From the NCBI GenBank assembly GCA_035560415.1, contig DATMZG010000033.1, positions 1 to 22,015 on the forward strand: a DNA stretch of 22,015 nucleotides, in the 5' to 3' direction. Under the pieces are notes generated by a model. That model searched no databases. It saw nothing but the letters and a program-made list of their open reading frames with translations, and was not told where the DNA came from. The stretch is from DATMXT01 sp035560415 (GTDB lineage Bacteria; Bacillota; Clostridia; Oscillospirales; Feifaniaceae). The position numbers and the translations under genes were made by a program. Below are positions 13,705 to 20,006 of this stretch, piece by piece. Within the stretch, counting starts at the first letter, position 1. Every line of letters begins with the position of its first letter.

Positions 13705-13744
13705 TGTTTTTTGTCGTTCGCCATTTAAAAAAGGGGGGGAATTT

Positions 13745-15334
13745 ATGTACGACATCATTTTTAAGAACGCCCACATTGTCGACGGCACCGGCGCGCCGTG
13801 GTACAAGGGAGACCTTGCCGTAAAAGACGGCAAAATCGCCGCCATCGGGAAGGTCGCGGGCGGCGCAGCCCGCATCGTCGACTGCAAGGACCATGTGCTG
13901 GCCCCCGGATTCATCGACACCCACGCCCACTACGAGTCCATCATCAACCTGGTCCCCGGCACTGAGGCCAACTTGATGCAGGGGGTCACGACCCAGGTCT
14001 GCGGCGTCTGTGGGCTGTCGCCCGCCCCCATCAGCGACGAGGTGGAGGGGGACGTCAAGCAGTATGTCAGCTTTGCGGCCGCGGGGCTGACCCTCGACTG
14101 GCCGTGGCGCAGCTTTGGCGACTATTTCAACGCCATTGACGTCCTGCCGCTCGGAGTCAACTTCTCGGCCTATGTCGGACACGGCACCCTGCGCATTCTG
14201 GCCATGGGCTTTGTGGACAAAAAGCCGACGGCGGGCGAGCTTGAGCGCATGAAAGAGCTGCTGCGGGAGGCCCTGCAGGCGGGGGCACTCGGCATGTCGA
14301 CCGGCCTCTTCTATCCGCCGGGGGTCTGGAGTGACGTCGACGAGCTGGCTGAGCTCGGAAAAGTTTTGGCCGAGTACGGCGGCGTCTTTGCCTGCCATAT
14401 GCGCAACGAGGCCGACCAGCTCGTTGCCTCGGTCGAAGAGGTGCTCGAAGTCGGGCGGCGCTCCGGCTGCAAGCTGCAAGTCCACCACCACAAGGTGGGC
14501 GGCGTCAGGAACTGGGGCCTTGTCAAAGAGACACTGGCCATGATGGAGCGGGCCCGCAGCGACGAGGGGCTCGACGTCATGCTTGACCAGTACCCCTATA
14601 CGTATTCGGCGACGACGCTGCGGGCCATCCTGCCGCCCTGGGCGCAGGTGGGCGGCGTGCAGGCCACCATTGAGCGGCTGAAGAGCGAGGAGGCGCGCGC
14701 CCGCATCATGGCCGACATCGGCACCGGGCTGCCCTCCTGGGAAAACCAATATGTGCAGGTGCCCGGAGCCGACGCGGTGCTGCTCTTCTACACCCCTCAC
14801 ACCCCGCAGTACCAGGGGCTGAACCTCGCGCAAGCGGCGGCCATCCACGGCAAGGACCCGGTCAACACGGCCCTCGACATCATCATGCTCAACAATGGAA
14901 GCGACCTCGCCGGCTACGGCTCCATGAGCGAGGAGGACGTCAAGACCGTCATGCGCTCGCCCCTCACCATGGTGGGCTCCGACACCATTCCGGGCTCGGC
15001 CACCGTCAAATGCCACCCGCGCGCCTACGGCACCTTCTCCCGGGTTTTGGGCAAGTACGTCAGAGAGGAAAAAGTGCTGACGCTCGAGGAGGCCGTGCAC
15101 AAAATGACGAGTCTGCCGGCGGCGCGTTTCGGCTTTGCCGGAAAGGGCGTGCTGCACGCGGGCCTCGACGCCGACCTCGTGCTGTTTGACCCCGATACCG
15201 TGCGGGACGTCGCCGACTTTGCCGACTCGGCCCGCCACCCCGAGGGCATCGACATGGTGGTGGTCGGCGGGCGCATCGCCGTGGAGGGCGGTCGCGCGAC
15301 CGGAATCCGCGCGGGCCGCCTGCTGCGCGTATAA
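13745..15334 (+). CDS. D-aminoacylase / N-acyl-D-amino-acid deacylase family amidohydrolase
   Basis: A 529-aa amidohydrolase. Family members remove the acyl group from N-acyl-D-amino acids with zinc. Visible features: a beta-sandwich start (MYDIIFKNAHIVDGTG); the metal motif GFIDTHAHYE (H60, H62); VCGVCGLSPAP, whose C89 matches the metal-bridging cysteine of D-aminoacylase; VHHHK (H247-H249); the DQYPYTYSATTL segment; and the late MVGSDTIPGS and HPRAYGTFSRVLGKYVREE blocks, where the Asp of GSD is the expected catalytic residue. ATG 13745 follows a G-rich ribosome site. Its promoter lies inside the lexA leader. The exact acyl and amino-acid specificity is not readable; a dipeptidase-like or related hydrolase role is possible. 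A terminator follows. Confidence 0.85.
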   Translation: MYDIIFKNAHIVDGTGAPWYKGDLAVKDGKIAAIGKVAGGAARIVDCKDHVLAPGFIDTHAHYESIINLVPGTEANLMQGVTTQVCGVCGLSPAPISDEVEGDVKQYVSFAAAGLTLDWPWRSFGDYFNAIDVLPLGVNFSAYVGHGTLRILAMGFVDKKPTAGELERMKELLREALQAGALGMSTGLFYPPGVWSDVDELAELGKVLAEYGGVFACHMRNEADQLVASVEEVLEVGRRSGCKLQVHHHKVGGVRNWGLVKETLAMMERARSDEGLDVMLDQYPYTYSATTLRAILPPWAQVGGVQATIERLKSEEARARIMADIGTGLPSWENQYVQVPGADAVLLFYTPHTPQYQGLNLAQAAAIHGKDPVNTALDIIMLNNGSDLAGYGSMSEEDVKTVMRSPLTMVGSDTIPGSATVKCHPRAYGTFSRVLGKYVREEKVLTLEEAVHKMTSLPAARFGFAGKGVLHAGLDADLVLFDPDTVRDVADFADSARHPEGIDMVVVGGRIAVEGGRATGIRAGRLLRV

Positions 15335-15384
15335 AATTCTTTACTTAACGTATAATTTCTCACAATATTACAGCTTGTATTTAG

Positions 15385-15415
15385 TAGGCGGGGAGAAATT
15401 TCCCCGCCTATTTAT
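15385..15415 (+). terminator. Terminator of the D-aminoacylase gene
   Basis: A 10-bp perfect stem (15385-15394 with 15401-15410), 6-base loop GAAATT, then TTTAT. Confidence 0.8.
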
Positions 15416-15550
15416 ACATTAAAAGTGTTCGGCCCAGATATACACACATTGTGTACCGCCGTCACTAAAAGTATGTGTAAAGTGTACGACGTTCTTTTAT
15501 AAGGAAATAGTGCTTGCATCTATCCACGTTTTGTGATAAAATATTCTCAA
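15416..15550. other. AT-rich region upstream of dnaA with DnaA-box-like words
   Basis: This is part of a 374-base stretch (15335-15708) without a gene. It is visibly AT-rich against its GC-rich flanks. ATATACACA (15438-15446) matches the DnaA box TTATNCACA at 8 of 9 positions; CTATCCACG (15520-15528) matches at 7 of 9 and lies in the dnaA promoter spacer. GTGTAC or GTGTAA words recur at about 15450-15490. It may be the upstream half of a bipartite origin or a DnaA autoregulatory region. I see no open frame here that I would call a gene. Confidence 0.45.
15514..15542 (+). promoter_or_regulatory. dnaA promoter
   Basis: TTGCAT (15514-15519), 17 bases, TAAAAT (15537-15542). The spacer contains a DnaA-box-like word, which suggests autoregulation. 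The predicted start is about 15549, giving a leader of about 160 bases. Confidence 0.65.
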
Positions 15551-15552
15551 AT

Positions 15553-15633
15553 GGCGGCAGCCTTCTGCCCGCTTTTTTCTCTTAGGCCCCCTTTGGGCGG
15601 GGGGCCGTGTGGGCCCTGTGGGCTGCCGTTTTT
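15553..15633 (+). promoter_or_regulatory. Structured dnaA leader, possible attenuator
   Basis: Directly after the predicted start, GCGGCAG (15554-15560) can pair with CTGCCCGC (15565-15572, one bulge) and is followed by TTTTTTCT: a terminator-like hairpin. The overlapping segment CGGCAGCC (15555-15562) can instead pair perfectly with GGCTGCCG (15621-15628), followed by TTTTT. A third stem (15585-15591 with 15600-15606) lies between. The two outer pairings exclude each other, so the leader could switch structures. No known riboswitch class is recognised. Confidence 0.45.
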
Positions 15634-15708
15634 ATGATTCAATCGCACGGGCGCAAAGCACGGCTTTGGCCTGTGCAGCCGTTCAAAACAGGAGGATCTG
15701 GGTAGGAT

Positions 15709-17052
15709 ATGAATTCTCTGGAGGATATCTGGGGCGCCGCATACGCGCGGCTGACCTCCATGTTCACCGACGTCATCGTCGACACCTGGCTGTCGGGGCT
15801 GACGCCGGTTGAGCTGCGGGGGGACACCCTTGTCATTGAGGCTCCGTCGAACTTTGTCAAAGAGATCGTCGAGGCCCGTTACCACAGCATGATTGTCGAA
15901 TGCGTCGAAGGCGTCACCGGCTTTCGAACCTATGTTTCCATTCGCAGCAATGAGGACCCCACGGCCCCGCTGCTGCAAGCGCAGGCGCCGGCCCCGGCGA
16001 CAGCGCCGCCAGACGAGCCGCCGGGGGGCTATATGGCAGTCGAAGGGTACACATTTGACAACTTCATTGTGGGCAGCTCCAACAAGCTGGCCCACGCCGC
16101 CTGCATTGCGGTCACCGACACGCCGGGCGACGCTTTCAACCCGCTCTTTGTCTACGGCGGCTCGGGGCTCGGCAAGACCCATCTGCTCTTCGCCGTGCGC
16201 AATCAGATGTGCCGAAAAGACCCGAACTGCCGGGTGGTCTATGTCAAGGGGGAGGACTTTGTCAACGAGTTTGTCAGCTCCATCGGGACGGCGACCATGA
16301 GCAAATTCCGGGAAAAGTACCGCCTGCTCGACGTGCTGCTCATTGACGATGTGCAGTTTCTCGCCGGAAAAGTGCAGACACAGGAGGAGTTTTTCCACAC
16401 TTTCAACACGCTCTATGAAGCTAAAAAGCAGATTGTGCTGACCAGCGACCGGCCGCCCAAGGAGATCATGCCGCTTGAGGAGCGGCTGCGCACAAGGTTT
16501 GAGTGGGGCCTCATGGCCGACATTCAGCCGCCCGACTATGAGACAAGGCTTGCCATCATCAACCGCAAAGCCGCAAGCCTAAATATGGTCATTCCGCCCG
16601 AGGTCTCGGAGTTCATTGCCGACAGGCTTAAAAAGAACATCCGGCAAATTGAAGGGGCGGTCAAAAAACTCAAGGCCATGCACGCCTTAGAGGGCTACGA
16701 CATTAACATCGACCTCGCCCGCGAGACCATTAAAGACGTCCTGAGCGACAACATGCCAATCGGCGTTTTAATTGAGCGCATCATCGCCGCCGTGGCCGAG
16801 TTTTACGGGCTTGCCCCGGAAGATTTGCTCAGCGCCAAGCGCAAGGCCGACGTCCTTTTGGCCCGGCAGGCCGCCATTTACCTCATGCGGGAGAACACTG
16901 GCATCTCCTTAAAGAAAATCGGGGAAATTTTCGGCGGAAAAGACCACGCCACCGTCATCAACTCGGTTCGCCGCATTGAAAAGGAGCTTGAAGTCGACCC
17001 GGAGCTCAAAAACGCGCTGTCCGAGATCATGAGCAACGTGCGCAATCCGTAA
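15709..17052 (+). CDS. dnaA: Chromosomal replication initiator DnaA
   Basis: DnaA binds DnaA boxes at oriC and, as an ATP-bound filament, opens the origin. The 447-aa protein shows domain I (1-80), a short Ala/Pro linker (84-107), the AAA+ domain III with Walker A GGSGLGKT (150-157) and Walker B LLIDDVQF (D213, D214), and domain IV (about 355-447) with KADVLLARQAAIYLMRENTG and the DNA-binding signature GGKDHATVINSVRRIE. ATG 15709 follows GGAGG at 15691-15695 (a little far) and TAGGA (very close). The leader carries possible attenuator structures. Boxes lie both upstream and between dnaA and dnaN. Confidence 0.98.
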   Translation: MNSLEDIWGAAYARLTSMFTDVIVDTWLSGLTPVELRGDTLVIEAPSNFVKEIVEARYHSMIVECVEGVTGFRTYVSIRSNEDPTAPLLQAQAPAPATAPPDEPPGGYMAVEGYTFDNFIVGSSNKLAHAACIAVTDTPGDAFNPLFVYGGSGLGKTHLLFAVRNQMCRKDPNCRVVYVKGEDFVNEFVSSIGTATMSKFREKYRLLDVLLIDDVQFLAGKVQTQEEFFHTFNTLYEAKKQIVLTSDRPPKEIMPLEERLRTRFEWGLMADIQPPDYETRLAIINRKAASLNMVIPPEVSEFIADRLKKNIRQIEGAVKKLKAMHALEGYDINIDLARETIKDVLSDNMPIGVLIERIIAAVAEFYGLAPEDLLSAKRKADVLLARQAAIYLMRENTGISLKKIGEIFGGKDHATVINSVRRIEKELEVDPELKNALSEIMSNVRNP

Positions 17053-17055
17053 AAC

Positions 17056-17201
17056 TTTTCCACATCATAACAAGTTTTCCACACCTGGTTTATCCACAGG
17101 TTTTCGCCCTTCGAGTAAACAGCCGGAAGCTGTCCCAAGGCAACACACACCGATTTTTTTCAATGAATGCGGGCAAACTATACCTGTTAAACTTTTCCAC
17201 A
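17056..17201. other. oriC-like DnaA-box cluster between dnaA and dnaN
   Basis: One perfect box TTATCCACA (17090-17098) and three one-mismatch boxes TTTTCCACA (17056-17064, 17075-17083, 17193-17201), all in the same orientation. A 13-base word AAACTTTTCCACA occurs at both ends of the cluster. A T-rich stretch (17154-17160) lies between them. The dnaA-dnaN gap is the standard Firmicutes oriC location. I did not find a clear DnaA-trio array or a single obvious unwinding element. The rest of the gap, 17202-17292, holds the dnaN ribosome site and no promoter I trust. Confidence 0.75.
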
Positions 17202-17292
17202 GATTTCACATGCCCTACGACGGCTACGAAAAATAAACATACATATCTTTCCTTGCAAACGCACAGGAGAGAAGCCTAAGGAGGATGACAAA

Positions 17293-18411
17293 ATGGGCCT
17301 TAGCTTTACATGCGACAGGGCGGTGCTGGCCGAGGGAATCGGCATCGCTTCCCGTGTTGCGATGGCGCGCTCTTCAATGCCGGTGCTCGAAGGCGTGCTG
17401 GTCTCAGGCGCCGCGGGGGCCGTTCGGCTGACCGGCTACAACCTTGAGTCCGGAATGGACTGCGTCGTGGAAGCCGACGTCAAGGAGCCGGGCGACATTG
17501 TCATTCCGGCCGCCACTTTCGGCGACATTGTGCGAAAACTGCCCGAAGGGCAGGTGTCGGTGGAAATCGAAGGGGCAAAAGTGGGCATTCGCGGCGGCCT
17601 GTCGGACTTCTCCATCATGGGATATCCGTCGGCCGATTTTCCCGAGGTCTCAATGGAGCGGGTGGGCAAGTCCTTCACGGTCACGCAGGGCATGCTGAGA
17701 AATATGATTTACCGCTCGGTCTTTTCAGTCTCGACTTCCGACGCAAAGCCGGTGCACACCGGGTGCAAATTTGTGGTGGACGGCACCGACATCGAAGTGG
17801 TCGGCGTCGACGGATACCGCCTTGCGCTGCGCAGAGAAAAGCTCGAAAGCCCTGTGGAAGAGCCCATGAGCTTTGTGGTGCAGGGAAAAATTCTGACTGA
17901 GATTTCCCGCATCATCGGCGAGGGGGACGAGCCGGTCACGGTCTGGGCAGGACGCCGCTCGGTGCTGTTTGAGACTGAGAACTTCCGGCTTGTCACCCGG
18001 ACGCTCGAAGGGGAATTTTTAAATTATAAGGGCGCCATTCCGCAGACGGCAGCCATCACGGCCACCGTCGACACCAAGCTGATGGGGGACTGCCTTGACC
18101 GGGCGGCCCTGCTCATTTCGGAAAAGCAGCGCAGCCCCATCCGCATCCGGTTTGAGGGGGACACAGCCCTTTTCACCTGCTCTTCGCCTTTGGGGCGGGT
18201 TTCGGATGAAATTCCGATTAAATCGTCGGGCGGAGACCTTGAAATGGGGTTCAACAACAAGTTTTTGCAGGACGCCCTGCGGTACTGCGGCGAGGATTTC
18301 GTGAAACTTGAGATGACGACGAGCCTGTCGCCCCTTGTCATCCGGCCCATTGACGGAGAGAGTTTTGTCTATCTCGTGCTGCCTGTGAGGTTAAAGACCA
18401 GTGACCATTGA
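17293..18411 (+). CDS. dnaN: DNA polymerase III beta subunit (sliding clamp)
   Basis: DnaN is the ring that tethers the replicative polymerase and many repair proteins to DNA. The 372-aa protein is of normal length, with three similar domains of about 120 residues. It ends with the family's typical VIRPIDGESFVYLVLPVRL, the conserved clamp C-terminus. ATG 17293 is preceded by AAGGAGG (17278-17284), 8 bases away, a strong ribosome site. The gene follows the oriC-like region, and its last 11 bases overlap yaaA. Together with yaaA, recF and remB it forms a compact cluster. Confidence 0.97.
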   Translation: MGLSFTCDRAVLAEGIGIASRVAMARSSMPVLEGVLVSGAAGAVRLTGYNLESGMDCVVEADVKEPGDIVIPAATFGDIVRKLPEGQVSVEIEGAKVGIRGGLSDFSIMGYPSADFPEVSMERVGKSFTVTQGMLRNMIYRSVFSVSTSDAKPVHTGCKFVVDGTDIEVVGVDGYRLALRREKLESPVEEPMSFVVQGKILTEISRIIGEGDEPVTVWAGRRSVLFETENFRLVTRTLEGEFLNYKGAIPQTAAITATVDTKLMGDCLDRAALLISEKQRSPIRIRFEGDTALFTCSSPLGRVSDEIPIKSSGGDLEMGFNNKFLQDALRYCGEDFVKLEMTTSLSPLVIRPIDGESFVYLVLPVRLKTSDH

Positions 18412-18628
18412 GATTAAAACCGATTTTATCAAGCTCGACTCGCTTTTAAAGCTCTCGGGCGTCACAATGTCGGGCGGCGAGGCCAAAGAGGCCATTCAGG
18501 CGGGCGAAGTGCTGGTGGACGGAGAGGTCTGCACCATGCGGGGGCGCAAAATCCGCCCCGGCATGACCGTCACGGCAGGCGGCGTCACCATGACAGTGAC
18601 GATCTCCTCCCGCGGGGAGCGGCCGTGA
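18401..18628 (+). CDS. yaaA: S4-domain RNA-binding protein YaaA
   Basis: A 75-aa protein that is almost entirely an S4 RNA-binding fold: FIKLDSLLKLSGVTMSGGEA, then EAIQAGEVLVDGEVCTMRGRKI. YaaA (RlbA) between dnaN and recF is a constant of Firmicutes origins and is linked to large-subunit ribosome maturation in Bacillus (family knowledge). The start is GTG 18401, inside the end of dnaN (11-base overlap), with GAGG at 18387-18390. Its stop codon overlaps the recF start. Expression is therefore probably coupled to both neighbours. Confidence 0.92.
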   Translation: MTIEIKTDFIKLDSLLKLSGVTMSGGEAKEAIQAGEVLVDGEVCTMRGRKIRPGMTVTAGGVTMTVTISSRGERP

Positions 18629-19707
18629 AGGTCATCCGGCTGACGCTCTGCGACTGGCGCAACTTTGAACGGGTGGAATACCTTCCGCTCCCCGGCGTCA
18701 ATGTGGTCTGGGGCCAAAACGCGCAGGGCAAGACAAATTTGCTCGAGGCCGTCTATATCGCCGGCCGCGGGGTCAGCTTCCGGCAGGGACGCGACCGCGA
18801 CATTGTGAAGAGCGGCCGGCCGCAGGGGCGGCTCTCCCTCGACTTTGTGTCGGGGGGCAGGGCCCAGAACATCGAGGTGTCCCTGTTTGCCGACGGGCGG
18901 CGCAAGGAGATGCTGTTAAACGGACTGCCGGTCAGGAAGACCTCGGAGCTTTCGGGTGTCTTTTGCACCGCGCTCTTTTCCCCAGAGCATTTGAGCCTCG
19001 TGCGGGACGGCCCGGAGGAGCGCCGCAAGTTCCTCGACGCCGCGATTTCACAACTCCGGCCAAAATATCAGGCGGCTCTGGCCGACTACGCCAGAGTCCT
19101 GTCGCAGCGCAATTTTCTCTTAAAAAAGGGCGGCGGGCCCACGATGCCGGTCTGGGATGAGCGGCTGGCGGCCCTCGGCAGCTACATCGTCATGATGCGG
19201 GGCAGCTACACCGCAAAGCTCAAAAAGCCGGCCGGCGCCCACCACGCGGCCATGTCGGGCGGCGAGGCGCTGGCCTTGGAGTACAAGTGGTTTGATGAGG
19301 ACGAGGCGGCGCTCTACGACATCAAGGCGCTAAAAGAGCTTTTTGCAAAAAGGCTTTTTGACGCCGCCGGGCGGGAACTTGAGGCCGGCGTCTCGCTGGT
19401 CGGTCCCCATAGAGACGATTTGGAGCTGACCATTGACGGCGCGCCCGCCCGCATTTTCGGCTCGCAGGGACAGCAGCGCAGCGCCGTTTTGGCCTTAAAG
19501 CTGGCCGAATGTGAAATTGCGGAGGAGACGGCGGGGGAGCCGCCGGTGCTGCTGCTCGACGACGTCATGAGCGAGCTCGACGCCTCCCGCAGGGCATATG
19601 TCCGAAAAAACATCGGCGACCGGCAGGTCGTCATCACGACCGTGAGCCGCACAAAAAGCGGCGTCAAAATGGAAGGGGGCAAAATCATTCCGTGTACATC
19701 CACTTAG
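18625..19707 (+). CDS. recF: DNA replication and repair protein RecF
   Basis: RecF is an SMC-like ATPase that, with RecO and RecR, loads RecA at single-strand gaps. The 360-aa protein has Walker A GQNAQGKT (30-37), the ABC-type signature FGSQGQQRSAVLALKLAE and Walker B VLLLDDVMSELD. The start is GTG 18625, overlapping the yaaA stop by 4 bases (GTGA), so the two are translationally coupled. The 3' end overlaps remB by 16 bases. The length and motifs indicate an intact gene. Confidence 0.96.
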   Translation: MKVIRLTLCDWRNFERVEYLPLPGVNVVWGQNAQGKTNLLEAVYIAGRGVSFRQGRDRDIVKSGRPQGRLSLDFVSGGRAQNIEVSLFADGRRKEMLLNGLPVRKTSELSGVFCTALFSPEHLSLVRDGPEERRKFLDAAISQLRPKYQAALADYARVLSQRNFLLKKGGGPTMPVWDERLAALGSYIVMMRGSYTAKLKKPAGAHHAAMSGGEALALEYKWFDEDEAALYDIKALKELFAKRLFDAAGRELEAGVSLVGPHRDDLELTIDGAPARIFGSQGQQRSAVLALKLAECEIAEETAGEPPVLLLDDVMSELDASRRAYVRKNIGDRQVVITTVSRTKSGVKMEGGKIIPCTST

Positions 19708-19949
19708 GGCGCGATGTGGTCGTGAGAGACCACTGCATCATCGGAATTTTCGACCTCGACAAGACGACGACCGGCGCCGTCAGCCGCGAGTTTTTGTCGG
19801 CCGCCGAAAAGGCAAACCGCGTGACCAATGTGTCGAGCGAGCTGCCCAAGAGCTTTGTGGTCACGGTCGAGGATACTATACAGCGGGTATATATCTCGCC
19901 CATTTCTACTGCGACGCTGAGCGAACGCCTGTCGCCCGGCCGCATATAG
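19692..19949 (+). CDS. remB: Extracellular matrix regulator RemB-like protein (DUF370, YaaB)
   Basis: An 85-aa protein beginning MYIHLGRDVVVRDHCIIGIFD and containing TTTGAVSREFLSAAEKANRV, as in the DUF370/YaaB family. In Bacillus, RemB works with the DNA-binding RemA in matrix and osmoprotection gene control; the role here is inferred from family and position. The start is GTG 19692, within the recF 3' end (16-base overlap); GAAGGGGG at 19672-19679 is a plausible, slightly distant ribosome site. The recF-remB-gyrB order is standard for Firmicutes. Confidence 0.9.
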   Translation: MYIHLGRDVVVRDHCIIGIFDLDKTTTGAVSREFLSAAEKANRVTNVSSELPKSFVVTVEDTIQRVYISPISTATLSERLSPGRI

Positions 19950-20006
19950 GTGCGTTTTTGCCGGTCTTTTGCAGGGGCCGGCTGAAAATAAGGAGGAACA
20001 AAAACA

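Noticed and set aside
13667..15238. A 523-codon minus-strand open frame opposite the D-aminoacylase gene
   Set aside because: The + strand protein matches its family along its length; the antisense frame also runs through the promoter region toward lexA.
17202..17292. A separate dnaN promoter
   Set aside because: Several weak box pairs can be drawn, for example TTCACA at 17205-17210, but none has acceptable matches in both boxes.
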